64,000 nt of DNA from a bacterium (GCA_024275165.1 JAJRZQ010000037.1:124001-188000), one strand, 5' to 3'; shown: positions 27,613 to 38,424, numbered from the stretch's first letter. Made by a program: numbers and translations. The notes: generated by a model from the sequence alone, not told the origin.

Positions 27613-30032
27613 AATTAAAAATTCAATTATCAATCTCCTCGCTTCTAATTTTGACAACCCTCTTGTTTTCAAAGGAGATTGATAATGCATATTATTTAGT
27701 CGCTGCCGATGCAATCCGCCGGGGGCTCATCCCCTACCATGACTTTTTTCAATTTCAATACCCCCCTGGCGCAGTTTACCTTTACGCGGCGATTTTGGAT
27801 CTCTTAAAAAACCTGTTACTGCAACGCCTGCTCTTTGCGGGGATAATATTACTGGCATCCTGGCTCCTCATCAAGTTTTTGATTAAACGCCTATCTCTAG
27901 AAATCACGCCGATTTATGCCTTTGCCGTTACCGCCTTGTTTCTTGCGGTTTCCCCCAATAGCTTGCGTAGTTACCTGCTTGTTGAATCCAAAGGTTTTTT
28001 TAATGTTCTCTCCTTTATGATTTTGACGATTTTGTTGCCGCTAGACATAAAAAAACGAGAATTTGATAAAGTCTTATCGAGTTGGGTGATTGGGGCGGCT
28101 ATTGTTTTTATCGGCCAAAAGCTTTTAAATGGCCCCATTCTTCTCTGTTTTCTTGGGTTTATCGGGGTTTATCAATATTTCAACAAACAAACCCTGGGCA
28201 TCAAATATTGGCTTTACCTCTTCGGTAGTTTCTCGCTGATTTCGGCCCTCGCGCTCATTTTACTTTTAGACCAAGCGGTTTATTTTCAAGCTTATCAATC
28301 CCTTTTGTTAGTCTATGGCAATGCGGAACAATTTAGCCTGGAAAAGTTTAACAGCATCCTTTTTTTTAGTTTTTTGAACTATTTTTTCCCCCTCTTGTTG
28401 CTCCCCTTTGTAGCAAAGCGACCTATATTTCAGCAACACCAGCATTTAATTCTACAAGCGAGTAGTTTTGTTGTCGGCTATTGTTTTGTTTATAATGTGG
28501 CCCCTAAAAAGACCTTCCTTCTATATTCTCAGGCCCCGCTGTTAGCGGTTTATGTTTTCTTAGGCTTAATGCTAGCCGATGGGATGCGGCCTCACATCGG
28601 TAAAAGCTATTGGTTAACCATCGCTGCCCCTGCCCTGGCTGTTTTTACTCTACATAACCTGTATAATGACTGGCGAATTCCAGAAGCCTTGGCACATAGC
28701 CACAGCCTGGAAGAATACCACAATATTGCGCAGGCCGAGCCCATCAAGGGAGTAAACTTACCTCCGGCAGAGGCCCCGAAGGATTGGGCCCTGCATGATG
28801 AAGGCTCCTGGCTGCAAGGCTTTGCTGAGCTTTCCAAAGGCGGATTGTATGAATACCTAGGGATGCAAGCACTCGCTGATTATATCGCGGAACACAAGTC
28901 CCAGCTCAACCCAGATGGAGACAAGAAATACCGCTATTTATACTATGCCCTGCCAATCCTCATGGCTGGGGAACAACCGGCTTTGGAAAACATCTCCGGC
29001 CATGTCTTTTTGTTGCATAAACCCGACCCAACCTACGCTGAAGAGCTGCAAAAAAATCAGGTCATGACCTTAGATCGCTTTTCCAGTTATTTGAAGGACG
29101 ATGAGTCCGCTGGCTGGATTTTATCCCATGAAGACATCGATTCTCTTTTTACTTTAAGAAAGACCGATTTTCCCTGTCTAGAAATTCAGCCTCTCTTTGT
29201 TCATCCGCCCTTTGGCTTGTACCGTTTAATCAACAAGGAACAGCGCTTCGAACAAAAACCCTTCGCTAACTTGATTTCTCAGCTCAATCAGGAAACGAGC
29301 ATTGACGAGGTCATCATCCCTCAAGAACTCAAGATGAAACTTTGCGATTTAAAAGACCTTAAAAAACCTTATAAAATCAGAAGAATTTCCGATATCCAGA
29401 GATGTTTACCCCAGCAGCTCAAATCCCCTAAGGCTCATGTCGCCCTCCTACTACCCACAAAGGGCATCGACTCACCCCCCTTTCAAGCAGAAGCGGTAAG
29501 TCAGATAAAACTCAAAATCAATTCGGCCAATTTATTATCTACCTCTGCTCTCGGGGCTACTCCAGGGGTAGAGAAACACTTACAATCGATAGAGACCTAC
29601 TTGGTCAATGGTGCCACCTCTTGCATTCCAGAGGGCTTTTTACCCTTGGAAGATTTTAAATTCAGCCAGGCCTATTATGTCTCTAGAGAGGGTGAGGTTG
29701 AAATGCCCTCCAACGGGGAGATTACTTCCCCCCTCTATTATCTTAAGCCTGGCAAGTATCAATTTCAATTTAACGCAAGAGGGGTCACCGCCGAGGGAAC
29801 CGGTACGGCAATCATCCTGCAGATCATCGATTTGAGTACGGCAAAACAGGCCTATGGAAATCAATTTTATTTTTCCGAAAAAACGCAAACCATTACCTCG
29901 GAGTTAGATGTAGAAGCGGCAGGCAACTATGTCTTTCGCTTTTCCTTTGTTAATGATGCCATCATTGAAGGGCAGGATCGCAACGCTTTCATCCAGAATG
30001 TTTCCTTAATGCCCTTAAACCAAACCGAGTAA
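27609..30032 (+). CDS. GT-C-like polytopic membrane protein with C-terminal conserved beta-rich (CBM60-like) module, paralogue A
   Basis: 807 aa; N-terminal ~12 hydrophobic segments ('AADAIRRGLIPYHDFFQFQYPPGAVYLYA'); C-terminal module ~29601-30030 with 'TSCIPEG...LSTAKQAYGNQ...FVNDAIIEGQDRNAFIQNVSL'. Confidence 0.75.
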   Translation: MKLKIQLSISSLLILTTLLFSKEIDNAYYLVAADAIRRGLIPYHDFFQFQYPPGAVYLYAAILDLLKNLLLQRLLFAGIILLASWLLIKFLIKRLSLEITPIYAFAVTALFLAVSPNSLRSYLLVESKGFFNVLSFMILTILLPLDIKKREFDKVLSSWVIGAAIVFIGQKLLNGPILLCFLGFIGVYQYFNKQTLGIKYWLYLFGSFSLISALALILLLDQAVYFQAYQSLLLVYGNAEQFSLEKFNSILFFSFLNYFFPLLLLPFVAKRPIFQQHQHLILQASSFVVGYCFVYNVAPKKTFLLYSQAPLLAVYVFLGLMLADGMRPHIGKSYWLTIAAPALAVFTLHNLYNDWRIPEALAHSHSLEEYHNIAQAEPIKGVNLPPAEAPKDWALHDEGSWLQGFAELSKGGLYEYLGMQALADYIAEHKSQLNPDGDKKYRYLYYALPILMAGEQPALENISGHVFLLHKPDPTYAEELQKNQVMTLDRFSSYLKDDESAGWILSHEDIDSLFTLRKTDFPCLEIQPLFVHPPFGLYRLINKEQRFEQKPFANLISQLNQETSIDEVIIPQELKMKLCDLKDLKKPYKIRRISDIQRCLPQQLKSPKAHVALLLPTKGIDSPPFQAEAVSQIKLKINSANLLSTSALGATPGVEKHLQSIETYLVNGATSCIPEGFLPLEDFKFSQAYYVSREGEVEMPSNGEITSPLYYLKPGKYQFQFNARGVTAEGTGTAIILQIIDLSTAKQAYGNQFYFSEKTQTITSELDVEAAGNYVFRFSFVNDAIIEGQDRNAFIQNVSLMPLNQTE

Positions 30033-30393
30033 AATCTACGCCCTGCCATGCGCTAAGAGAATGGTGAAGAGATAACGAGGCAAGGTTCGAGGCAAGCCAT
30101 TCATGTTGGCCACTGAGGTCACCGTAGAATCCAAAATGCTGGGTTTTGGACTCGATTTAATTAAGGTGATCTGGTACATCTTGCCTACCATAACACTTAA
30201 AGCTTGGCATTGCTCAAAGTAGTCCGGTTGGGCCTTCCCCTGCCCAAGGTTCGCGAGATGACAAAAGACCAAGATCTTTGATTTATTTTTTATAAAATCC
30301 AAAAACCCCTGCGCCCTACTGTGCAAATATGAGAGCCATCGCCTTCAGAGCCGACTTGATTAAACAATCGCACCTCATTTAAGAAGTTGAACC

Positions 30394-32763
30394 TTGCCAA
30401 ACAACAATCGCTCTAAGCCTTGGATGATCTCTATTCTAGCAATGGAGATGCTAGGCAGCTTTATTTTAAGTCTCTTATTTTCAAAATACTTCTACGACCC
30501 CCTTCATTGGGGGTTAATGATGAGCAACGCCATTGATTTAATCGGCGGTAAGTTGCCTTATAAAGAAATCTTTATTCAATATGGAATTTTAACAACCCTG
30601 TTGCAGGGCTTAGGGCTGATCCTCTTCGGCAAAAAAGTCTATGTCATTGGTATGGTGACGGCTCTATTTTTTGGTTTTTCTTTACTCCTGCTCTATAAAA
30701 TTTGGTCTCATTTCCTACCTTTTTGGCTGTCGCTCATTTTAGTGGTGATTTTTTGGGCACTCAGCCCATATATCCGCTATCCCTGGTCAAACTATTTCTC
30801 CACCCTTTTTCTTTTCATCGCCATTTGGCTGCAGATTCAATTTTTTTATCGGCCTGCCTCAAGAAAAAGAAATCAAGGTTTATTCTTTTTGGGTTTTTTT
30901 TACGCCTTGGCCATATTAGCTAGAGAAACGGTCATCGTTATCGTTGTCCCCTATTGGCTGATTTTTATCCTTGCCGACGCTCTCGCGGCAAGAAACAAAC
31001 AGACCTCTTTTAATATTTCTAGCTATGCTAAGATCAGCCTTGGCTTCCTTGTCCCCTTGATTCCCTTTGGTATTTATCTAATTTCGCAAGGCATCGTTTC
31101 AAATTGGTATTTGCACAGTTTACCGATTTGGGGGGGGTATGTGGAGACACACATCCAAAATGTTGGAGTCCTTGGAAAAATAATACAAATTTTTTCTTTT
31201 AGTACCACCAACCCGAATCACACCTGGAACCCTTGGATAAGCTTTCTTTTAAGCCCCTTACTTTATCTCAATATCGCACTCCTAATTTATATTGCTTACC
31301 AAGTTTTTTTTAAGCGGCAAAGTTTTTCCAAACATGCTCCTGCCTTTATTTGCGCGCTTCATGCGCTGCTCGGTGTTAGCGCTATTCTCCATTACCAAGA
31401 CCCCTTTCGGGTGCAATTAAGCAACCTGATTGGCTTAGCGGGTATTTTTTACTTAGGCCAAGAATTTTTAAAAACCCGGCCTGCATGGCTACAAAACTCG
31501 ATCCGCTTTATCCTTGTTAGTGGCCTCCTGATCACTGTATACGGGCCATTTGTCGAGAATATGCAACTGCTAGTTCATCGCTTAAAGGCTGAAACCATCA
31601 ACCCGGTCACGGTTCACCCTTTTTTAACGGAGCAGAAATTTGACCAAAGCACCATTACCCGTTATGAGGAGCTAAAAGTTCTCTTCAATAAGGCAATGCG
31701 GTTCTCTCGTTGCGACATTTTATATTTAGAAAACCAGACGCAAGATGTCTTTCTCAACTTTATAACGCCTCTACAAATTGCCCACCATGCCTCTTCCTTT
31801 GATCACAACACCGAGATTCTCAATAGAATCGTAGACCCGGCGAACTCTGAAAAAGTCAAACAGCTTGAGAAAAACGGGAACCTCGTAATCTACCAATATA
31901 CGAATGCCCAAATCCCAAAAAATTATTTTATTTATGATATTTATCAAGATGCTCGGGTATTGCTTCCGAATATATGTTTCGGTTCGCATTCAAAACCAGA
32001 CATCTATAGCAATCTAATCCAACGATTAAACCAAATCAATGGCCTGCAAAAGGTAATATTTTCTTATGAATTAGGGCTTATAGAACAAGATTTAACCCCA
32101 TTGAAAATACCCTTTGAAGAGAAGCCCATGCACGAGATCGCCCAATGTTTCACTGCCTTTCCAGGCACAATCGAACAAGCGAGGGTCGTCTCCGTCCTTC
32201 CCGTTAAGCTCAACACAATCAATGCGGTCTATTCACCGGAACTCTCAAAGCGCATTGGAGAAGTTAAAGAGGATAAAGCCCATCAGATTGACCGGATCGC
32301 CGCCAAACCTGATACTGGATTAGGGTTTGATCTGCTGATTTTACCAGTACCCAAAGCGACTTCCTGCCGCCATGAAGGGATTTTTCCCCCCTCGAAATTA
32401 ACCCTCACTGTTCCTTACGATGATCATTTCGGAGAAATCAGAATGGTCTCCAACGGAAGCATCAGCCTACCGCTCTATCAGTTATTAAAAGGCAAATATA
32501 CTTTTCGTTTTAAAGGCAGGGGCACTCCGGCAGGAGGAATCAAGGCGAAAATCCAAGTCAATATTATCCATATTAATACGGCTAAGCAGATTTATGGTAG
32601 TGAAATTGACCTTGATGAGGGAGCCCAGACCTTTCCAATTGACTTTGAAATCGACAAAAACGGAGTTTACCAGATTCGCATCACCTACTTAAACGATGCG
32701 ATCATTGATGGGCAAGATCGAAACGCTTTTATTAAGGATCTTTCCTTAAAATCACTGCCATAA
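30394..32763 (+). CDS. GT-C-like polytopic membrane protein with C-terminal conserved module, paralogue B
   Basis: 789 aa, TTG start; 'SNAIDLIGGKLPYKEIFIQYGILTTLLQ'; C-terminus 'TSCRHEG...INTAKQIYGSE...YLNDAIIDGQDRNAFIKDLSL'. Confidence 0.75.
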   Translation: MPNNNRSKPWMISILAMEMLGSFILSLLFSKYFYDPLHWGLMMSNAIDLIGGKLPYKEIFIQYGILTTLLQGLGLILFGKKVYVIGMVTALFFGFSLLLLYKIWSHFLPFWLSLILVVIFWALSPYIRYPWSNYFSTLFLFIAIWLQIQFFYRPASRKRNQGLFFLGFFYALAILARETVIVIVVPYWLIFILADALAARNKQTSFNISSYAKISLGFLVPLIPFGIYLISQGIVSNWYLHSLPIWGGYVETHIQNVGVLGKIIQIFSFSTTNPNHTWNPWISFLLSPLLYLNIALLIYIAYQVFFKRQSFSKHAPAFICALHALLGVSAILHYQDPFRVQLSNLIGLAGIFYLGQEFLKTRPAWLQNSIRFILVSGLLITVYGPFVENMQLLVHRLKAETINPVTVHPFLTEQKFDQSTITRYEELKVLFNKAMRFSRCDILYLENQTQDVFLNFITPLQIAHHASSFDHNTEILNRIVDPANSEKVKQLEKNGNLVIYQYTNAQIPKNYFIYDIYQDARVLLPNICFGSHSKPDIYSNLIQRLNQINGLQKVIFSYELGLIEQDLTPLKIPFEEKPMHEIAQCFTAFPGTIEQARVVSVLPVKLNTINAVYSPELSKRIGEVKEDKAHQIDRIAAKPDTGLGFDLLILPVPKATSCRHEGIFPPSKLTLTVPYDDHFGEIRMVSNGSISLPLYQLLKGKYTFRFKGRGTPAGGIKAKIQVNIIHINTAKQIYGSEIDLDEGAQTFPIDFEIDKNGVYQIRITYLNDAIIDGQDRNAFIKDLSLKSLP

Positions 32764-32854
32764 GCTCGACGGATTTTTTTTGGTAAGTAAATCGATTCAT
32801 TCATCAAGCTCGATTTTATAACCGAGTTTATTGAATACTTGAAGGAGAATAGAC

Positions 32855-35248
32855 ATGACTGCCAGTTTAAATCGACCTGGGAAAGGGCTAGAAATAAAAT
32901 TCGGGCTCAATTACAAGCTGCTTCTGGCAATCTATTTGTTGGCTCACCTTCCCCATTTAGCCTTTATGAACGCTCGATTTTGGGATGGTTGGAGCATCTA
33001 TAAAGCCAGCCCCGAACTCTTAAGAGAGATCAATCTACAGGTGGGGCTTCCTTTGGCTGGAGAACTACATGTACTCATCAGCCAAATCGGTTGGTGGATA
33101 TATCCCTTCTTGATTCTTCTTGCGATGCTCGCGGTCGTCCTTTGCACCTACAATGTGGCAAGCAAGCATACCTCTTCGACCTCTGCCTTTTGGGTTGCCG
33201 CATTTTCAGCGGTCCTACCGATGAATTTTGCTAGGATTTCTTCTGCTACTCTAACCTATTCATTCTGTTTTGCTTTTTTTATGTTTGCTTGGTGGCTACT
33301 GCTGCTGTCACTCGAAAAAAGAAAAATACTCAATCGAGCCATAGCGATAGTGGGGTTCTTGTTGTCCTTTCAAACCGGTTCTTTGCTGGTTTTCTATGCG
33401 ATGCCATTCCTTTCATATGGGTATTTGGCCGCAAAACAAAACCGGAATTTTACTTTAAGAAACCACGCCCGAACCGTAACCTTTTCCCTGGATCTGATTG
33501 CCGCTCCGGTTGCTTTTTGGATGTTTAAAATCGCCTTCTTTCAGCCCTACGGGATGTTTGAAAACTATAACACCTTAAATATCCGCCTTTCAACCTTTCT
33601 TGATTCCTGGCCCCCTATTTTTTCTTTTTTTGCTGGTACTGGTGTGGGCATTGGGATGGGGGGCATCTTTGTCATTTTATGCCTATTCATTTTCATCCCC
33701 AATAGCTGGCTTCGCGCCTTCCCAGAGCTTGAAAATAGAGGGGTGAAGCAGGCCATTGGCTTGATTCTCATTGGCTTGATTGCTTGTTATGTGGCCGTTT
33801 TCCCTTACGCTGCCGTGGATCGCTGGCCTTCTTATAACACCTGGACATCCACCAGGCATCAGCTTGCCATGCCCATAGGAATGTCCATCATCTTGTATGG
33901 GATTATCGAAATCTTTACCTTTAGGATCAAAGCATTTGCTTCTACCTTGGGTAGCATGATCCCCTTACTAGTTTGTTCCATCGGCATCGCGAGCTGGTGG
34001 AATGTCTATGCTGAAATGTATGTGGATCATTTAAGACAGAAAGCGTTAATTTATGAGTTTGGAAAAAACGATACTTTTGCAAAGGGTAATTTTGTTTTTC
34101 TTGATGCGACGGGAACCTTGGCGTTTAACACCCCAACCGGGGTTTCAGAATATGCCGCATTGCGTAGTGAGGCCGGCCATCCTCATAATTCGCTGATCGT
34201 ACCTTACGACCACTTGATGCAATATCCCAGTTTTGGGGCCTTTACTAAAGCGACAAAAAAATATCTCGGACCCTGGTCTAAGGTTGAGGGGATTGACCCT
34301 AGGATCAGACCCCTTTATTTTAACCTTCGCCTTAAAACACCGATCGAAAATAAAATGCGCTACGCTTTTAATATGTATCTTTTGCATTTATTTTCCCCCG
34401 CCTTAGAAGAACGAAATTTACGAAATTTGCTTTATCTAGACGGCCCCTTTTTACCCTACTCCTCCTCAAACCTTTTTGAAGTCTTAAACGAGGAGGAGGC
34501 AATCGAGTTTTTAATCCTCCCCCAGGAATTAGGGCTTAAAAATATGGAGTTGCAACTTCTCCGTAAGCCCTTTGTAATTAAGCCCATCGCAGAAATTGAA
34601 AAATGCTTTCCAGCGCAAACTGAAACCCCACCTAATGGCGGAAACACGCTTGTTTTGCCCGTTTTTCCTACTGGCGCGCAAAGTTTGAGTGATCCATGGA
34701 CCGAGCGTCTTTTATCTAAAGTAAATCCCTCCAATGAACTGGCGACCATCGAAAACCGCTTTCCTAGGTCGGGTAACGGCAAAGCCATTGCACCCCAGAG
34801 CTTTCAAATTTTCCGAATTGCCGGAACCTCAAACTGTATCCCCAACGGGCAGGTTCCCATGACTGATATCTTTAGAAACCCTCCCTATGGTCATGATTCA
34901 TCAGAAATTCGCATGATTTCAAATGGAGATGTGACCCTGCCCTTCTATTATTTTACCCCAGGGAAATATCGTTTTGAGTTTGAATACAAAGGCAGCCCCG
35001 CAGATCATACCAATGCAAAACTCCTCACCCAGATTGTGCAAATGAATACGGCAAGGCAAATCTACGGCAAGGAGGTTTACGCCACAGAAAAGGAACAACT
35101 TGAAGTCACCTTGTTCGAGATTGAAACGGCTGGATACTACCGCTTACGAGTTTCCTTTGTCAATGACGCAATGATTGATGGTGAAGACCGTAACGCCTTT
35201 ATCAAACGAGTTTCTCTCTATCAGGTTAAAAATGCATCGGTGCCCTAA
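32855..35248 (+). CDS. polytopic membrane protein with C-terminal conserved module, paralogue C
   Basis: 797 aa; C-terminus 'SNCIPNG...MNTARQIYGKE...FVNDAMIDGEDRNAFIKRVSL'. Confidence 0.75.
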   Translation: MTASLNRPGKGLEIKFGLNYKLLLAIYLLAHLPHLAFMNARFWDGWSIYKASPELLREINLQVGLPLAGELHVLISQIGWWIYPFLILLAMLAVVLCTYNVASKHTSSTSAFWVAAFSAVLPMNFARISSATLTYSFCFAFFMFAWWLLLLSLEKRKILNRAIAIVGFLLSFQTGSLLVFYAMPFLSYGYLAAKQNRNFTLRNHARTVTFSLDLIAAPVAFWMFKIAFFQPYGMFENYNTLNIRLSTFLDSWPPIFSFFAGTGVGIGMGGIFVILCLFIFIPNSWLRAFPELENRGVKQAIGLILIGLIACYVAVFPYAAVDRWPSYNTWTSTRHQLAMPIGMSIILYGIIEIFTFRIKAFASTLGSMIPLLVCSIGIASWWNVYAEMYVDHLRQKALIYEFGKNDTFAKGNFVFLDATGTLAFNTPTGVSEYAALRSEAGHPHNSLIVPYDHLMQYPSFGAFTKATKKYLGPWSKVEGIDPRIRPLYFNLRLKTPIENKMRYAFNMYLLHLFSPALEERNLRNLLYLDGPFLPYSSSNLFEVLNEEEAIEFLILPQELGLKNMELQLLRKPFVIKPIAEIEKCFPAQTETPPNGGNTLVLPVFPTGAQSLSDPWTERLLSKVNPSNELATIENRFPRSGNGKAIAPQSFQIFRIAGTSNCIPNGQVPMTDIFRNPPYGHDSSEIRMISNGDVTLPFYYFTPGKYRFEFEYKGSPADHTNAKLLTQIVQMNTARQIYGKEVYATEKEQLEVTLFEIETAGYYRLRVSFVNDAMIDGEDRNAFIKRVSLYQVKNASVP

Positions 35249-35298
35249 GGTTACATTTCATCGACTCAGGATGGGCCTGCCTGAGACGGGAACCCAGC

Positions 35299-35349
35299 AA
35301 TCAGGGGTTTCTGCTCCCAGGCAGCCCAAACAGGCTAGAGCCCCTGATT
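35299..35349. repeat. inverted repeat AATCAGGGG (35299-35307) / CCCCTGATT (35341-35349) downstream of paralogue C
   Basis: Perfect 9-bp arms with a 33-nt spacer in the intergenic region. Confidence 0.5.
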
Positions 35350-35433
35350 ACCCTTTACAAAACCGCCGTAGCTTGCGAACCTGTCATCTAATTAAACTAA
35401 ATTTTTGACTCTTTTGCATCCTTTGAATATTTC

Positions 35434-36522
35434 GTGAAAAAAACAGCGCTCATTACCGGTATCACAGGTCAGGACGGGGCCTATCTAGCCGAATTCCTGC
35501 TCAAAAAAGGCTATGAGGTTCACGGTCTAAAGCGCCGTTCCTCTTTATTTAATACGGATCGGATTGATCACCTTTACCAGGATCCCCACGAGAAAAAACG
35601 AAAATTTTTTCTCCACCATGGCGATTTAACGGACTCAACGAATCTGATTAGAATCATTCAAACGGTTCAACCCACCGAAATCTATAATCTCGCGGCGCAA
35701 AGCCATGTTGCCGTCTCCTTTGAAACCCCAGAATATACCGCCAATGCGGATGGAATTGGCACCCTCAGGGTACTCGAAGCGATCCGCATTCTAGGGCTCG
35801 AAAAAAAGGTGCGTTTTTACCAGGCTTCCACCTCTGAACTCTATGGGCAGGTAGTGGAGACTCCCCAAACAGAAACAACTCCTTTTTATCCCCGTAGTCC
35901 CTACGCCGTAGCTAAACTTTACGCCTACTGGATTACCGTAAACTATCGCGAAGCTTATGGCATTTATGGTTGTAATGGCATCCTGTTCAATCATGAGTCA
36001 CCAATCCGAGGCGAAACCTTCGTAACCCGCAAAATCACCCGTGCCATGGCCCGCATTAAACTCGGGCTACAAAGTTGCCTCTTTTTAGGAAACATGGACG
36101 CATTAAGAGACTGGGGCCACGCCCGCGATTATGTCGAAGTCATGTGGCTCATGCTGCAACAAAAAGAACCGGAGGACTTTGTCATAGCAACGGGCGAGCA
36201 GCACTCGGTACGCGAATTCGTGACCCTTGCCGCCAAAGAATTGGGGATGGAGATTAACTGGCAGGGCAAAGGTATTGAGGAAAAAGGGTATCTCCCTGGA
36301 CAAAGTGAGCCCATCATCGCTGTAGACCCTCGCTACTTTCGTCCCACTGAGGTCGAAACCCTGTTAGGTGACCCGACCAAAGCGAAAAGCAAATTAGGGT
36401 GGAACCCTCGCATCACCTTCCAAGAATTAGTAAAAGAAATGGTGATCAGTGATTTGCAAGACGCAGAGCGAGATACCTTGATCCGCAAGGAAGGATATAA
36501 AAGCTTCGACTATCATGAATAA
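35434..36522 (+). CDS. gmd: GDP-mannose 4,6-dehydratase
   Basis: '[48 protein letters not shown]', '[21 protein letters not shown]'; GTG start. Confidence 0.95.
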   Translation: MKKTALITGITGQDGAYLAEFLLKKGYEVHGLKRRSSLFNTDRIDHLYQDPHEKKRKFFLHHGDLTDSTNLIRIIQTVQPTEIYNLAAQSHVAVSFETPEYTANADGIGTLRVLEAIRILGLEKKVRFYQASTSELYGQVVETPQTETTPFYPRSPYAVAKLYAYWITVNYREAYGIYGCNGILFNHESPIRGETFVTRKITRAMARIKLGLQSCLFLGNMDALRDWGHARDYVEVMWLMLQQKEPEDFVIATGEQHSVREFVTLAAKELGMEINWQGKGIEEKGYLPGQSEPIIAVDPRYFRPTEVETLLGDPTKAKSKLGWNPRITFQELVKEMVISDLQDAERDTLIRKEGYKSFDYHE

Positions 36523-37462
36523 AAATGCCAAAATTTATGTAGCTGGCCACCTCGGTCTAGTCGGTTCAGCGATTATAAGAAAACTTCAACAAGAAGGGTT
36601 CCACAATCTCTTGACCCGCACCCGGCAGGAGTTAGACCTAATACGCCAAGAAGCGGTTGAGCAGTTTTTTGCCCAAGAAAAACCGGAATATGTTATTCTT
36701 GCCGCTGCTAAGGTCGGTGGAATTCAAGCTAATGATTTCTATCGCGCCGATTTCATCTACGAAAACCTGCAAATTCAAAATAATATCATTTACAACGCCT
36801 ATAAGCAGGGCGTGGCTAAACTTCTCTTTTTAGGCAGTAGCTGCATCTACCCCAAACTAGCACCCCAACCCTTGAAAGAAGAATACCTTTTGACCGGCCT
36901 ACTCGAACCAACCAATGAGGCCTATGCGGTAGCCAAGATTGCGGGCATTATCATGTGCCAAAGCTACAACCGACAATATGGAACTCAGTTTTTATCGATC
37001 ATGCCGACCAACCTTTATGGCCCCTTCGACAACTTCGATCTGAATAATTCCCATGTACTGCCGGCCATGATCCGCAAATTTCATGAGGCAAAGGTCAGCA
37101 ACAACGCTGCCGTCACCCTTTGGGGAAGCGGAAAACCCATGCGAGAGTTTCTCTATTCAGAAGACATGGCGGACGCTTCTCTGTTTGCCTTGCAGCAGAT
37201 CCAGGTTGGCGACACTCCCAGTGATCTATATAATATTGGCTCTGGAAAGGATATCCCCATCAAAGAGTTGGCCCTCCTCATTCAAAAAATTGTGGGTCAT
37301 CAAGGAGACATCCACTGGGATTCAAGCAAGCCCGATGGAACCCCGAGAAAACTCATGGATGTACAAAAAATGACCGACTTGGGCTGGAAAGCCAAAACAA
37401 GTTTACCAGAGGGAATAGAAAAAACCTATCAATGGTTTTTGGCTAATCTCCCTAAAAGCTAA
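36515..37462 (+). CDS. fcl: GDP-L-fucose synthase
   Basis: '[19 protein letters not shown]', '[34 protein letters not shown]', '[41 protein letters not shown]'. Confidence 0.95.
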   Translation: MNKNAKIYVAGHLGLVGSAIIRKLQQEGFHNLLTRTRQELDLIRQEAVEQFFAQEKPEYVILAAAKVGGIQANDFYRADFIYENLQIQNNIIYNAYKQGVAKLLFLGSSCIYPKLAPQPLKEEYLLTGLLEPTNEAYAVAKIAGIIMCQSYNRQYGTQFLSIMPTNLYGPFDNFDLNNSHVLPAMIRKFHEAKVSNNAAVTLWGSGKPMREFLYSEDMADASLFALQQIQVGDTPSDLYNIGSGKDIPIKELALLIQKIVGHQGDIHWDSSKPDGTPRKLMDVQKMTDLGWKAKTSLPEGIEKTYQWFLANLPKS

Positions 37463-37591
37463 CCGCCTTCGCTTTAATTTCATTGGATTCACCCCTTTTT
37501 ACCCCGACTGAAACCGGGATTTAAAGGCAAACCCCAAGGCCAAGCTTAAGAATCCTATTCACAGCCTTCCCACTATTTCGCTTCCAAGCTT

Positions 37592-38353
37592 GTGAAAGTC
37601 AGTATCATCACCGTCTGTTACAACTCCATCCAAACGCTAAGGCAAACCATAGAATCGGTACTGTCGCAAAACTATCCTGACATTGAGTACATCATAATCG
37701 ATGGGGATTCAACCGATGGCACCGTAGAGCTGATTCAAAATTATGGTAAACGCATAGCCCAATTTGTCAGCGAAAAGGATCAGGGGATTTATGACGCTTT
37801 GAATAAGGGGATTTCAAGAGCAACCGGAGAAGTGGTGGGCATTCTACATGCCGATGACTTTTATGAGCATCGTGAGGTCATTACCCAAGTGGCCCAAGCG
37901 TTAAGCAATCAGCCCTCCGATAGTCTTTACGGCGACTTAGTGTATGTGAATGCCAAAAACCCAGACCAGGTAATCCGTTTTTGGCGTTCTGGAGAGTATC
38001 GGCAAGGGGTGTTTCGCTGGGGTTGGATGCCGCCGCACCCAACCTTTTTTGTTAAAAAATCCGTATATGATCGCTATGGAGCTTTCAACCTGAGACTGAA
38101 AAGCGCGGCGGATTATGAATTAATGCTACGATTACTCCATTGCAAACAGATCAGTACACAATATTTACCTCAAGTCCTCGTGCGCATGCGTGTTGGAGGT
38201 ATGAGCAATCGAAGCTTGAAAAATCGCCTCCACAGCAACCGCGAAGATCAATTAGCGTGGAAGTACAACAACCTGAAAGCACCCTTATTCCTGCGTTGGC
38301 TTAAACCTTTCAGAAAATTATCACAGTACCTTCTTCGTCCCTCAGACGACTAA
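37592..38353 (+). CDS. family 2 glycosyltransferase
   Basis: 'VSIITVCYNSIQTLRQTIESVLSQNYPDIEYIIIDGDSTDGTVELI'; GTG start. Confidence 0.9.
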   Translation: MKVSIITVCYNSIQTLRQTIESVLSQNYPDIEYIIIDGDSTDGTVELIQNYGKRIAQFVSEKDQGIYDALNKGISRATGEVVGILHADDFYEHREVITQVAQALSNQPSDSLYGDLVYVNAKNPDQVIRFWRSGEYRQGVFRWGWMPPHPTFFVKKSVYDRYGAFNLRLKSAADYELMLRLLHCKQISTQYLPQVLVRMRVGGMSNRSLKNRLHSNREDQLAWKYNNLKAPLFLRWLKPFRKLSQYLLRPSDD

Positions 38354-38424
38354 GCTTGTTCATTTTCCTGGCAACCGCTATACTTGCTCAAACTAAAGTT
38401 TGACCTCCTCAACTCTCAGCCAAC

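Noticed and set aside
30036-30326. 96-aa minus-strand ORF between paralogues A and B
   Set aside because: No family resemblance I can defend; could be a relic, but evidence is too weak to list as CDS.
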